From Leifsonia sp. TF02-11 (lineage in GTDB: Bacteria; Actinomycetota; Actinomycetes; Actinomycetales; Microbacteriaceae): a stretch of DNA of 64,000 nucleotides. The position numbers and the translations under genes are program-made. Under the pieces are notes generated by a model. The model was not told the origin of the DNA, ran no database searches, and worked only from the letters and a program-made list of their open reading frames with translations. Position 1 is the first letter of the stretch. Each line of letters opens with the position of its first letter. Shown piece by piece: positions 1-9,091 of the stretch. The stretch covers positions 1 through 64,000 of the forward strand of contig NZ_JAGEKP010000010.1 in assembly GCF_017565305.1 (NCBI RefSeq), in the 5' to 3' direction.

Positions 1-502
<502 letters not shown>

Positions 503-700
503 TTCGGTTCTCCTTCGTGGGCTTCGCTACGAGTTCGACTGTATGGTCGACCGCCGACACTCCGGGCGCCGACCGTGGGATTCGTGGACAACTCGTTTTC
601 GATTGCCGCTGTGAAGGAGTTTACTCAGATCCGAACATATCTTCGAGCGATTCGAACCGGCGTGTCGCAGCGCGAGCCGGCCCGCGGGAGACGCGGAGCG
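503..700. other. recA upstream region
   Basis: This 198-bp gap between DUF3046 and recA holds the recA leader and a LexA-like box (631-646). I see no gene or hairpin in it. Read on the minus strand, the box is followed by TAAACT, a possible -10 element, and then a leader of about 110 nt to the recA start. Confidence 0.5.
631..646 (-). promoter_or_regulatory. LexA/SOS box candidate upstream of recA
   Basis: The sequence CCGAACATATCTTCGA matches the actinobacterial SOS box TCGAAC-N4-GTTCGA at 10 of its 12 defined positions. It lies about 130 bp upstream of the recA ATG, a distance similar to that in mycobacterial recA. Binding by LexA is inferred from the match and the position. Confidence 0.7.
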
Positions 701-925
701 TCAGCGCTTGGGCGCCGGCTTGCCTGCTCCGTACCAGTGCGACTGCGGCACCCCGGTCTCCCGGCACAGCGCGATCCACACCTCGCGCGGCGGAATGCCG
801 GCGCTGAGCGCCTCCTGCGCCGTGCGCCCGCCCAGCTCGGCGAGGACGAGGTCGGTCAGCAGCGCCTGCCCGTAGCCGGAGCCGAACTCGTCGAGGACGG
901 CACGCTGGAACTCGCTGAGCTTCAT
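701..925 (-). CDS. DUF3046 family protein
   Basis: A 74-residue acidic-to-neutral protein with the DUF3046 signature: a short N-terminal helix (MKLSEFQRAVLDEFG), the core LVLAELGGRTAQEAL and a later VW..LC motif. In actinobacteria this family sits directly upstream of recA, as it does here (M. tuberculosis Rv2738c). The function is unknown; the fixed position suggests a link with recA expression or DNA repair, but that is inference. AAGGTG precedes the ATG. No membrane segment is visible. Confidence 0.85.
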   Translation of the reverse strand: MKLSEFQRAVLDEFGSGYGQALLTDLVLAELGGRTAQEALSAGIPPREVWIALCRETGVPQSHWYGAGKPAPKR

Positions 926-946
926 GGATTCACCTTAAACGAGTGA

Positions 947-967
947 CGCCCCGCATCGTGCGGGGCG
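947..967 (-). terminator. Hairpin downstream of clgR
   Basis: An 8-bp perfect GC stem CGCCCCGC / GCGGGGCG with a 5-nt loop lies just past the clgR stop codon. On the minus strand it is followed by TCACTCGTTT, a weak T stretch. Its position fits termination, or attenuation before DUF3046. Confidence 0.55.
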
Positions 968-990
968 CCCTCGGGAATGTCGTTGGTCGA

Positions 991-1302
991 TCAGCGGGCG
1001 ACGAGGTTCGCGTCGAGCGCGGAAACGAAGTCGTCCGGGATGGTGTCGGGGATGACGGGCTCGAGGCCCTCGAGCACCGCGATGCGGTCCCCGACCTCGC
1101 GCATGATCACCGAGACCGGCGTCTCGAGCGCGTCGGCCACCGACGCGAGGATCTCGCTCGAAGCCTCTTTCTGGCCTCGCTCGACCTCACTGAGATAACC
1201 GAGGGCGACACTCGCCTTGCTCGCGACCTGGCGCAGTGTGCGGCCCTTCTGCAGGCGGAAGTCCCTGAGCACGTCGCCGATTTCCTGACGTACAAGAATC
1301 AT
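991..1302 (-). CDS. clgR: XRE-type regulator, ClgR-like
   Basis: A 103-residue DNA-binding protein with one helix-turn-helix of the XRE/Cro type at about residues 8-62 (GRTLRQVASKASVALGYLSE, VERGQKEASSEIL). Sequence pattern and neighbours (cinA, pgsA, ftsK upstream; recA downstream) match M. tuberculosis ClgR (Rv2745c), an activator of clp protease genes. A longer reading back to 1470 is open, but the ATG at 1302 has a strong AAGGAGGC site 8 nt upstream. The tail ends LVAR; ClgR proteins are often Clp substrates through their C-terminus, and whether this tail acts so cannot be seen. Confidence 0.8.
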   Translation of the reverse strand: MILVRQEIGDVLRDFRLQKGRTLRQVASKASVALGYLSEVERGQKEASSEILASVADALETPVSVIMREVGDRIAVLEGLEPVIPDTIPDDFVSALDANLVAR

Positions 1303-1339
1303 TTCGGAGCCTCCTTCTTCTACCCTGCCGACGAATCGA

Positions 1340-1365
1340 ATGGATGCCAACTGTACAGCATCCAT
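1340..1365 (-). promoter_or_regulatory. Inverted repeat at the clgR promoter
   Basis: A perfect 8-bp inverted repeat ATGGATGC / GCATCCAT with a 10-bp spacer lies 38 bp upstream of the clgR start. On the minus strand TACAGT, a possible -10, falls inside the spacer, so a bound dimer would cover the promoter. Autoregulation by ClgR is known in the family; that this is its operator is inference. Confidence 0.45.
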
Positions 1366-1484
1366 GTCAGTCACGATATCCGCGACGACTGGGCTTTTGT
1401 TGTGAATGCAATCACCTGTAACGAGACTGCAACACGAGCTATTCCCTGGGCTCCGCGAGGTGCGGATCACGCCTCCGGACGGGG

Positions 1485-2003
1485 TCAGCTGCCCGCGATC
1501 CCGAGTTCCACGGCGAGCTCGCGCACCGCCTGCGCGACCGTCTGGGCTCGGATGGCCTGCCGGTCGCCGGAGAGGCTCAGCTCGACGGCTCTGACCCCGT
1601 CCGCAGACGCGACGCCCACGTAGACGGTCCCGACCGCTCGGCCTCCTTGGGGGTCGGGGCCCGCGACGCCGGTCGTTGAGACGCCGATGTCCGCCGCGCG
1701 GCCGTCGACGGCCAGGCGCGTCCTGGCGCCGGCGGCGAGCTGGCAGGCGACCTCCGGGTGCACGGGGCCTTGTCGCGCGAGCAGGTCGGCGTCCACCCCG
1801 AGCAGGGTGTTCTTGAGTTCCGTCGCGTAGACGATCGCGCCGCCGACCACGACGGCCGACGCGCCGGGAACCCGCGTGAGTTCGGCCGTGAGGCCGCCCC
1901 CGGTGAGCGACTCGGCCGTGGCCAGCGTCAGGCCGCGCTCGGCCAGAGCGCGGACGACGCGGAAGGTGAGGTCCGCCGCCGCGACGTCGTCAGGCCCCGA
2001 CAC
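1485..2003 (-). CDS. CinA C-terminal domain amidohydrolase (PncC type)
   Basis: A 172-residue stand-alone CinA-C domain, the nicotinamide-nucleotide amidohydrolase that returns NMN to nicotinate mononucleotide in NAD salvage. The TAESLTGGGL stretch near residue 29 and STTGVAGPDPQGG near residue 109 are the family motifs. The N-terminal COG1058 domain of full-length CinA is absent, which is common in actinobacteria. Translation starts at a GTG that overlaps the end of pgsA by 14 bp, indicating coupled translation. The NAD biosynthesis operon lies elsewhere in this window (57-62 kb). Confidence 0.9.
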   Translation of the reverse strand: MSGPDDVAAADLTFRVVRALAERGLTLATAESLTGGGLTAELTRVPGASAVVVGGAIVYATELKNTLLGVDADLLARQGPVHPEVACQLAAGARTRLAVDGRAADIGVSTTGVAGPDPQGGRAVGTVYVGVASADGVRAVELSLSGDRQAIRAQTVAQAVRELAVELGIAGS

Positions 2004-2622
2004 GCTTCGCCCTTCTTCCTCGGTATGCCTGCCAGAGATAGTCGAACCCGGTCACCACCGTCAGGATCACGGCGGCGGTCATCAGGATGCCGTTCACCCA
2101 GAAGATCCAGTCGCCGAAGATCGTCCACAGCGGGAAGAGCGCGAACGAGATCGCCACCGACTGGACGATGGTCTTGATCTTGCCGCCGCGCGACGCGGCG
2201 ATCACGCCCTGACGGATGACCACGAAGCGGTAGACGGTGATCCCGATCTCGCGCACCAGGATCACGATGGTGACCCACCACGGCAGCTCGCCCAGGATCG
2301 ACAGCGACACCAGGGCTCCCCCGGTGAGGACCTTGTCGGCGATGGGGTCGAGCAGCTTGCCGAGATCGGTCACCAGATTGTTGCGGCGGGCGATGGCGCC
2401 GTCCACGCCGTCGGTCGCGATGGCGATCACGAACAGCACGGCGGCCGTCCAGCGCAACGGGCCGTCGGAACCGCCGTCGGCCAGCAGCATCCAGACGAAG
2501 ATCGGCGCCAGGAGGATGCGCACCACGGTGATGAGATTGGGCACGTTCCAGTTGCTCGCGCGTTTCGCGCCTCCGCCCGCCGCGGCAGGCGGGGGCGCGT
2601 CGGGTACCGACATCGCGGTCAC
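1990..2622 (-). CDS. pgsA: CDP-diacylglycerol--glycerol-3-phosphate 3-phosphatidyltransferase
   Basis: Integral membrane enzyme that makes phosphatidylglycerophosphate from CDP-diacylglycerol, the committed step to phosphatidylglycerol and cardiolipin. The 210-residue product carries the CDP-alcohol phosphotransferase motif complete: D74 G75, A78 R79, G88, D92 and D96. About four hydrophobic segments follow a short proline/glycine-rich N-terminus. The ATG overlaps the ftsK stop codon (ATGA). Position between ftsK and clgR matches M. tuberculosis pgsA3. Confidence 0.93.
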   Translation of the reverse strand: MTAMSVPDAPPPAAAGGGAKRASNWNVPNLITVVRILLAPIFVWMLLADGGSDGPLRWTAAVLFVIAIATDGVDGAIARRNNLVTDLGKLLDPIADKVLTGGALVSLSILGELPWWVTIVILVREIGITVYRFVVIRQGVIAASRGGKIKTIVQSVAISFALFPLWTIFGDWIFWVNGILMTAAVILTVVTGFDYLWQAYRGRRAKRVGA

Positions 2623-5399
2623 TCCCTGCCGGTCAGCTGCCAGGCGTCCTCGTCCGAGTCGCCGTCCACCTCAGGATAGCCCTCGGTCATCTCCGCGACA
2701 GGGTCGGCTCCGTAGCGGTCCCCTGCGTCGTCCGCGCCCGCGGCCACCCCGGGAGCAGCGGCTGGCGCGGCGGGCCGCGCCGGCGGCTCCTCCCCGCGCA
2801 GCCGCGCGAGGACCTGCGGCAGCTGCTCGGCCGTCGCGAGGACATCACGTGCCTTCGAGCCCTCGGATGGGCCGACGATCTCGCGCGACTCCAGCAGATC
2901 CATCAGTCGACCCGCCTTGGCGAAGCCCACGCGCAGCTTGCGCTGCAGCATCGACGTCGAGCCGAACTGCGACGAGACGACGAGCTCTGCGGCCGCCAGG
3001 AGGAGCTCGAGGTCGTCGCCGATGTCGGAGTCGATCTGCTTCTTCTCGGCGCTGGCGGTGACGTCCTGCCGATACTCCGGCCGTGCCTGGCGGGTCACGT
3101 GGTCGACGACCTTCTGGATCTCGTCCTCGTTGACCCAGGCGCCCTGCACACGCAGCGCCTTGGAGGCGCCCATCGGCAGGAACAGCCCGTCGCCCTGCCC
3201 GATGAGTTTGTCGGCGCCCGGCTGGTCGAGGATGACGCGGGAGTCGGTGACGCTCGTGACCGCGAATGCCAGCCGCGACGGGACGTTGGCCTTGATGAGC
3301 CCGGTGACGACATCCACCGACGGGCGCTGCGTCGCCAGCACGAGGTGGATGCCGGAGGCACGCGCCAGCTGGGTGATCCGGACGATCGAGTCCTCGACGT
3401 CGCGCGGCGCCACCATCATCAGGTCGGCCAGCTCGTCGACGACGACGAGCAGGTACGGGTACGGCTTGAGCTTGCGCTCGCTGCCCTCCGGAAGCACGAT
3501 CTCGTTGTTGACAACGGCCTTGTTGAAGTCGTCGATGTGGCGGAAGCCGAAGCTCGCGAGATCGTCATACCGCATGTCCATCTCTTTCACGACCCACTGG
3601 AGGGCCTCCGCGGCCTTCTTGGGATTCGTGATGATGGGCGTGATGAGATGCGGGACACCGCCGTAGATCGTGAGCTCGACGCGCTTCGGGTCGATCAGGA
3701 CCATGCGCACCTCGGACGGCTTGGCGCGCATCAGCAGGCTGGTGATCATCGAGTTGACGAAGCTGGACTTTCCCGAGCCGGTGGAGCCCGCCACCAGGAG
3801 GTGGGGCATCTTGGCCAGGTTGGCGACGACGAAGCCGCCGCCCACGTCTTTGCCGACGCCGATGGTCATCGGATGGGTGCTCTTGGCCGCGGCCGGGGAC
3901 CGGAGGATGTCGCCGAGCGAGACGATCTCGCGGTCGCTGTTGGGGATCTCGACGCCGATCGCGCTCTTGCCGGGGATCGGCGAGAGGATACGGACCTCGT
4001 TGCTGGCCACGGCGTACGAGAGGTTCTTGCTCAGCGCGGTGACCCGCTCCACCTTGACGCCCGGGCCGAGTTCGATCTCGTACTGGGTCACCGTCGGGCC
4101 GCGGGAGTAGCCGGTCACTTTGGCGTCCACGCCGAACTGCGTGAGCACCTCGGTGATCGCCGCGACGATCTCTTCATTGGCGCTGGAGCGGACCTTGGCC
4201 GGAGTGCCTGCGGCGAGCATCGAGGCCGACGGGAGATTGTACGGCGCGGTCGGCTGTGGGGAGTCGTCCACAGCGACTGTCTCGTCGAAGTCGTCGGCGC
4301 CGGCCTGGAAGCCGGGCAGGACCGCCGGAGCGGTCGGGACGGCCGCGGCGGTCGGCGGCGCCTCGCCCGTGAACGCCTGCAGGGCCGTCTCGGCGTTGGC
4401 GAGCTCGCCCAACACCTCGGTGTTGTAGTGGTCGCTCGCCGGGTCGGGCTCCAGCGGCGTGGCGAACTCGCCCTTGCCGCGTGCCGGCGTGCCGAAGACC
4501 TCGGTGAGGTCGGCAGGCGCCTCGTAGTCGGGGTCCTCTTCGCGCTGCGACTTGTTGCGTCGCCACCACGGCAGGTTGGTCTCGTGCGTGTCGCCCTCGT
4601 CGTCGATACCGTCGAGCTCGACCTGCTTGGTCTTCGCCTCTTTGGCGGCCTCCCTGGCCTCCTGTCGCTCCTCGTCGGTGGGCAGCTGGGCGCCGAACAG
4701 GTAGGAGTAGAGCTCGCGGATGCGCGACGGCAGCTTGTTGGGCGGAGTCTTGGTGATGATGAACAGGCTGAGGATGAGCAGCACGATGATCACGGCGCCG
4801 GCGCCGACGGGCGTGATCAACCACGACAACGGGGCCGCGATCAGCCAGCCCAGCACGCCGCCCGCCTGCGCGAGCGAGGCCATGCCGTCGCTCGGCGACG
4901 GGTGATGGCTGAACAGGTGGCAGAGCCCCGACACCATCAGGAGCAGCAGCCCGAGACCGATGCCGATGCGCGTGTTGTCGTGGACCGACGAGGGATGCCG
5001 GAACAGCCACGCCGCGAAGACCACCATCACGACGGGGAGCGCGAACGAGACGCGTCCGAAGAGCATGCCGAAGGTGTACGCATCGAGCATGCGCGCGATC
5101 TTGTCGTTGATCAGGAACCACTCGACCACGGCGCCGGCGATCGCCAGCAGGACGAGGAAGAACGGGAAGCCGTCGCGGCGCTCCTCTTTGGCGAGCTTCT
5201 CGGGCCCGAGGGCTCGGAAGAGACCGCCGGTGAGGTGCGCCAGCCCCATCCAGGCGCGCACGAGCGGGCTCTGCGGGTCGGCCGTGGCCGGGTAGGCGAC
5301 CGTCTTCTGGGCAGCGGTCTTGGAGGCCGGCTTGCGCGCGCTCGAGCCGTCGCGCCCGGAGTTCCGGGAACGCGAGGTCGACTTGGTGCTCGTAGCCAT
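2619..5399 (-). CDS. ftsK: DNA translocase FtsK
   Basis: Septum-located motor that pumps chromosome ends into daughter cells and activates dimer resolution. The protein has 926 residues. It has a basic N-terminus, about four membrane helices within residues 75-220, a Pro/Ala/acidic linker to about 400, the RecA-like motor with Walker [11 protein letters not shown] near residue 540 and Walker [12 protein letters not shown], and a C-terminal gamma winged-helix domain ([19 protein letters not shown]) that reads KOPS sites. I chose the ATG at 5399 because GGAG lies just upstream; the in-frame ATG at 5429 has no such site. Confidence 0.95.
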   Translation of the reverse strand: MATSTKSTSRSRNSGRDGSSARKPASKTAAQKTVAYPATADPQSPLVRAWMGLAHLTGGLFRALGPEKLAKEERRDGFPFFLVLLAIAGAVVEWFLINDKIARMLDAYTFGMLFGRVSFALPVVMVVFAAWLFRHPSSVHDNTRIGIGLGLLLLMVSGLCHLFSHHPSPSDGMASLAQAGGVLGWLIAAPLSWLITPVGAGAVIIVLLILSLFIITKTPPNKLPSRIRELYSYLFGAQLPTDEERQEAREAAKEAKTKQVELDGIDDEGDTHETNLPWWRRNKSQREEDPDYEAPADLTEVFGTPARGKGEFATPLEPDPASDHYNTEVLGELANAETALQAFTGEAPPTAAAVPTAPAVLPGFQAGADDFDETVAVDDSPQPTAPYNLPSASMLAAGTPAKVRSSANEEIVAAITEVLTQFGVDAKVTGYSRGPTVTQYEIELGPGVKVERVTALSKNLSYAVASNEVRILSPIPGKSAIGVEIPNSDREIVSLGDILRSPAAAKSTHPMTIGVGKDVGGGFVVANLAKMPHLLVAGSTGSGKSSFVNSMITSLLMRAKPSEVRMVLIDPKRVELTIYGGVPHLITPIITNPKKAAEALQWVVKEMDMRYDDLASFGFRHIDDFNKAVVNNEIVLPEGSERKLKPYPYLLVVVDELADLMMVAPRDVEDSIVRITQLARASGIHLVLATQRPSVDVVTGLIKANVPSRLAFAVTSVTDSRVILDQPGADKLIGQGDGLFLPMGASKALRVQGAWVNEDEIQKVVDHVTRQARPEYRQDVTASAEKKQIDSDIGDDLELLLAAAELVVSSQFGSTSMLQRKLRVGFAKAGRLMDLLESREIVGPSEGSKARDVLATAEQLPQVLARLRGEEPPARPAAPAAAPGVAAGADDAGDRYGADPVAEMTEGYPEVDGDSDEDAWQLTGRE

Positions 5400-5493
5400 A
5401 GGCTCCACGGTACTTCCGACCCCCGGCATGGGGCCGTCGCACGCGCCTGGAATGGGGAAAATCGCGCGTGGGCGCGGTCTGTGGAGGAACGGC

Positions 5494-5985
5494 TCAGCGA
5501 ACCGCGCGCACCATCGTGTCGGCGGTCAGCCGCGACTCGACGGTCACGTAGCCCTCGCTCACATACAGGCGCTGGGCGAAGTTCCTGCGGTCGACGCTCA
5601 GGCTCAGCCGCGCGGCACCGCTGGCGGCCGCAACCCGCCCGAGCTCCTGGAGCAGTGCACGCCCGACCCCCTGCGCCCGCCACTGCGGGTTCACACCGAG
5701 AGTGAGCTCGGGAACGCCGACCGCGACGAACCCGCTCCCCGGGGCGTTGGCCGGGAACAGCCGCGCCCAGCAAGCCCCGACCGCGGCTCCGTGTGCGTCC
5801 TCGGCGATGCACCCGAAATCGCCCGGCCGTTTCCAGCCGGCGATGTAGCGCATCACGTGCGGGTCCTCGAGAACCGCGACGCGCGGCCGCACCCGCGGCG
5901 AATTGCCGTTCGCGGCCTCCACCAGCATGTCGGCGAGGATGCGCGCGTCATCGCCGTTCGCCGATCGGATGCGGAACGCGCTCAT
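5494..5985 (-). CDS. GNAT family N-acetyltransferase
   Basis: A 163-residue acetyl-CoA dependent transferase. The acetyl-CoA binding loop reads [12 protein letters not shown] near residue 105, followed by the usual strand-helix end ([20 protein letters not shown]). The ATG at 5985 begins [13 protein letters not shown]. Mycobacteria also keep an acetyltransferase gene between pgsA and ftsK (Rv2747), but this one is on the other side of ftsK and the sequence does not identify the substrate. It is co-directional with ftsK, 94 bp upstream of it. Confidence 0.85.
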   Translation of the reverse strand: MSAFRIRSANGDDARILADMLVEAANGNSPRVRPRVAVLEDPHVMRYIAGWKRPGDFGCIAEDAHGAAVGACWARLFPANAPGSGFVAVGVPELTLGVNPQWRAQGVGRALLQELGRVAAASGAARLSLSVDRRNFAQRLYVSEGYVTVESRLTADTMVRAVR

Positions 5986-6038
5986 GGCTGCACGTTACTC
6001 GTGCGCGTGTTTCCGGCGGGTTACGCCCGCACGGGGAC

Positions 6039-7250
6039 TCAATACCGAATCGCGTCGATCACCTTGACGCGCACGGCGACGAGTGCGGGGAGCAACCCGG
6101 CGAGCGCCCCGACGGCCGCGGCGGCGACCAGTCCGAGCACCGCGGCTTCGACCGGGAACGGGGGCATGTCCGCGATCATCCCGCGTCCGAGCAGCTCCTC
6201 CACCCACGGATTCTTCACGATCAGCACGGAGAGCGCGACGCCGGCGGCCCCCGCGACGACGGTCGCGACGACGCTCTCCATCATGACGGCGAAGAACACG
6301 CGAGCGCTCGTCGCGCCGAAGCTGCGCCGAACTCCGATCTCGCGGATGCGGTGCCGCACGGTCACCAGGGCGATGTTGACGAGTCCGAGCGCACCAAGCA
6401 GAAGGATCAGGACGGCGACCCCGCCGACCACCAGCTTGAAGTAGAGCAGTGGATCGACGTCTTGGTGGGCGAGATAGTCGTTGCGGTTGACGCTGACGGC
6501 GTCGGCGCCCAGCGCCCCCTCGAACTCGGCGGTGAGAGCGGTGGTCAGCGGTGCCGCGAGCTCGGGCGGCACCCAGGCCTCGCGCGTGGGGGCTCCGAAG
6601 TCGGTGCTCCTGCCTGCGGTCAGACGGTCGACGCCCGAGTTCAGGATGATCGCCGTCGCGTCCTCCGGCGCTTCGGGGGTCTTCATGACGCCGATGACCA
6701 CGGCGGTGACCTTCTTCTCACCGTTCAGGACGACAGCCGTCGGATGTGTCGTGAGCGGGGGCGACCCGAGCCGACGCCAGAACGCCTCGTTCACGATGAC
6801 CGGCGGCGCGAGCAGCTGCGCGTCGGTTTCGCTGAACCACCGCCCCTGCTGGACGACCGTGCGGTGCATGGTCGCGTACGGCGGATCGACGGTCTGCGCC
6901 ATCACCGACGTCACGCCGTCACGGAACTGCACGGGAAGCGAAACGGTGCCGACCTTCGACGAATAGCGGATGTCGTGGCGCTTCAGGACCGTGGCCCAGG
7001 CCGCGTCCACGCGCTCCTCGCTCACCCTGTCACCCATCGGCTGGACCATGAGAAGCGCAGGGCGGCCCCCGTAGCGCTCGCTGTTCTCGCGCATACCCTG
7101 CTCGGCGATGTTCGCGAGCCCGACGACCGAGCTGAGCGCACAGACGGCGACCCCGACGCCGATCAGCGAGAGCAGCACCCGGGTGCGATGGATGCGGAGT
7201 TCCTGCCAGGCCTCGACGACCGCGCCCCAGACCGCGGCGAGCGCGTTCAC
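6039..7250 (-). CDS. MacB/FtsX-type ABC transporter permease
   Basis: A 403-residue permease. One membrane helix lies near residues 20-45, then a large extracytoplasmic MacB_PCD domain (about 50-270), then three helices forming the FtsX domain, with the conserved IREIGVRRSFGAT stretch between them. Such permeases work as mechanotransmitters rather than classical channels. Translation starts at a GTG whose bases overlap the stop of the ATPase gene (GTGA). It is the last gene of a three-gene export unit; the exported substrate cannot be read from sequence. Confidence 0.9.
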   Translation of the reverse strand: MNALAAVWGAVVEAWQELRIHRTRVLLSLIGVGVAVCALSSVVGLANIAEQGMRENSERYGGRPALLMVQPMGDRVSEERVDAAWATVLKRHDIRYSSKVGTVSLPVQFRDGVTSVMAQTVDPPYATMHRTVVQQGRWFSETDAQLLAPPVIVNEAFWRRLGSPPLTTHPTAVVLNGEKKVTAVVIGVMKTPEAPEDATAIILNSGVDRLTAGRSTDFGAPTREAWVPPELAAPLTTALTAEFEGALGADAVSVNRNDYLAHQDVDPLLYFKLVVGGVAVLILLLGALGLVNIALVTVRHRIREIGVRRSFGATSARVFFAVMMESVVATVVAGAAGVALSVLIVKNPWVEELLGRGMIADMPPFPVEAAVLGLVAAAAVGALAGLLPALVAVRVKVIDAIRY

Positions 7251-7948
7251 GCGGGCACCCCTGCCGAGACGGGGCTCAGCCGGCCCGCGTCGAGCCGGTA
7301 GCCCACCACCGAGCGCGCGGCGACGGCCGGGTCGTGGGTGATGACGACCAGCGCGGCTCCGTTCTCGGCGGCGACGGACTCGAGGAGGTCGATGACGCTC
7401 GATCCGGTCTCCACGTCGAGCGCGCCGGTCGGCTCGTCGGCCAGGATCAGACGGGGCCCGCGCACGAGCGACCGGGCGATGGCGACGCGCTGCTGCTCAC
7501 CTCCCGAGAGCACCTCCGGCGCGGAGTCGAGACGGTGGCCCAGCCCGACCCTGTCCAGCATCTCTGAGGCGATCGCCTTGCGCTTCCAGAACGTGCGGCC
7601 GCTCGCGTAGAGCAACGGTGTCATGACGTTCTCGAGCGCGGTGCGACCAGGCAACAGGTTGAACTGCTGGAAGACGAAGCCGATGTCGGCGCCGCGGCGC
7701 AGGTCACGCGCGCGACCGCCGATGCGCTCGACCGGCACCCCCTCGAACTCGAACACCCCGCTGCTCGGGGCGTCGAGGAGGCCGAGGATGTTGAGCAGCG
7801 TCGACTTGCCGGAGCCCGAACGGCCGACGACGGAGACACGCTCTCCGAGATCGACCACGAGGTCGACGCCGTGCAGGATAGTGAGCGGTTCGGCGTCCGG
7901 AACCCGGACGGTCTTCGTCACCCCGCTCAGCCGGAGAAGTGTCGTCAC
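7247..7948 (-). CDS. ABC transporter ATP-binding protein (MacB/LolD type)
   Basis: A 233-residue ATPase that powers the neighbouring FtsX-like permease. Walker A GRSGSGKST, the signature LSGGEQQRVAIARSLV and Walker B LILADEPTGALD are intact, and the H-loop reads VITHD. The start is a GTG overlapping the stop of the adaptor gene (GTGA); a longer upstream reading is only frame extension into that gene. Both ends overlap neighbours by 4 bp, so the three proteins should be made in balanced amounts. Confidence 0.93.
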   Translation of the reverse strand: MTTLLRLSGVTKTVRVPDAEPLTILHGVDLVVDLGERVSVVGRSGSGKSTLLNILGLLDAPSSGVFEFEGVPVERIGGRARDLRRGADIGFVFQQFNLLPGRTALENVMTPLLYASGRTFWKRKAIASEMLDRVGLGHRLDSAPEVLSGGEQQRVAIARSLVRGPRLILADEPTGALDVETGSSVIDLLESVAAENGAALVVITHDPAVAARSVVGYRLDAGRLSPVSAGVPA

Positions 7949-9012
7949 GAGCCGGCCGGCCCGGGGTCGGAGCAGATCATCCCGCCGCCGCCGCTCGGCA
8001 CGCAACCGCCGCGCGGAGTGGCGGCGCCCGGGACGAACTGCAGGACGGAGTCGCCCTCTTTCAGACCGGACGTGACCTCCACGGAGGTGCCGTCCGTGAG
8101 GCCGAGCGTGACCGCCACCTCGGCCGGGCTCCCGCCCTTCGCGTCCGGGACGTAGACGATTCCCTTCTCGGCGGAGCCCTTGACGGCTGTGGTGGGCACC
8201 GTGAGGACGTTCTCCGCGCGGCCGGCGGAGATCGTGACATCCGCCTTCAGACCGGCGAAGACCGTGACCTCGGCGGGGACCGCGCAGCGGACGGTCGTCG
8301 TCGAGCCACCACCGCCGCCGCCTCCACCGCCACCGCCGCCCGGGGCGGAGGGCGAATTCGGGGCCGCCTCTGCGGCGGTCGCCGGGGGTGTCGTGATGCT
8401 CAGCCCCGTGCACACGAACGGCGCAGGGCCGCCCGTGACGGTCACTGTCCCCTCCGTCGGCCGGTGGATCAGCCGGTACTGCTGCTCGGCAGGCAGCGTG
8501 GCGGAGACCGAGAACGACGGGGGCGCGACCGAGCCGACAGCGTCGCCGATCGCGACGGTCTGACCGGCGAGCACCGTAAGGCCGCTCAGCACTCCCGCGA
8601 TCGGCGCCGTGACCTCCACGTAGCGGACGAGCGGTTTGCGCTCGGTGACGACCGGAGAGCCGTCCGGACCCGTCTCGGTCACGGGGTCTCGCGGCGTCTC
8701 GACCTTGATGTCGAAGAGCACGGCCCCGGCTTCGACCTGCTGACCGGCCGTCGCCTGGATCTTGTTGACAGTGCCGGCGGCAGCCGCCCGCACGGAGACG
8801 GCGTCGTCGGCGACGACCGAGCCGGTCACCGTCACATCGTTCACGATCGTCCCGGTCGCCACGGTGGTGACCGGATCGGTCAGCTCACCGGTCGGCGTGG
8901 CCGGATCCGCGGCCTGCGACTCCCCGCTCGGGAAGAACGCCAGCTTCACCAGCGCCACGGCGATCGCCGCGACCAGGACGATACGGATGACAGGGAAGAC
9001 CCACCGTCGCAT
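7945..9012 (-). CDS. Membrane-fusion/adaptor protein of the MacAB-like exporter
   Basis: A single-pass protein anchored by an N-terminal helix (VFPVIRIVLVAAIAVALVKL). It carries lipoyl-like and beta-barrel segments typical of HlyD/MacA adaptors (VSVRAAAAGTVNKI, TAPIAGVLSGLTVLAGQTV). A run of 12 glycines splits the protein, and the C-terminus has two cysteines in a Gly/Pro-rich tail. The start is uncertain: I use the ATG at 9012, while GTG at 9039 or TTG at 9069 would add 9 or 19 residues. In Gram-positive bacteria such adaptors couple peptide or drug export to a MacB-like pump. Confidence 0.82.
   Translation of the reverse strand: MRRWVFPVIRIVLVAAIAVALVKLAFFPSGESQAADPATPTGELTDPVTTVATGTIVNDVTVTGSVVADDAVSVRAAAAGTVNKIQATAGQQVEAGAVLFDIKVETPRDPVTETGPDGSPVVTERKPLVRYVEVTAPIAGVLSGLTVLAGQTVAIGDAVGSVAPPSFSVSATLPAEQQYRLIHRPTEGTVTVTGGPAPFVCTGLSITTPPATAAEAAPNSPSAPGGGGGGGGGGGGSTTTVRCAVPAEVTVFAGLKADVTISAGRAENVLTVPTTAVKGSAEKGIVYVPDAKGGSPAEVAVTLGLTDGTSVEVTSGLKEGDSVLQFVPGAATPRGGCVPSGGGGMICSDPGPAGS
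8305..8340 (-). repeat. Twelve-glycine codon run in the adaptor gene
   Basis: Thirty-six bases encode 12 consecutive glycines using mixed GGC, GGT and GGA codons. The run sits between the beta-domain and a Thr-rich segment. Mixed codons suggest selection for the peptide linker more than simple slippage. Confidence 0.85.
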
Positions 9013-9091
9013 GACCCCCACATGCTGCCTTTCGTTCACAGCGCCGACCCCCGGCGCACGCGGATTCAATCTTACATGCTACGCGCGAGGT

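Noticed and set aside
5400-5493. Separate short gene or tRNA upstream of ftsK
   Set aside because: No cloverleaf, conserved T-loop or start with ribosome-binding site was found in this stretch.
3099-5705. An 868-codon open frame on the plus strand antisense to ftsK
   Set aside because: Same reasoning: ftsK is intact on the other strand, and the antisense product has no recognisable domain.
7247-8413. A 388-residue ATPase starting at 8413
   Set aside because: The extra N-terminal part is a shifted frame over the adaptor gene. The GTG at 7948 gives a normal ATPase with a 4-bp overlap.
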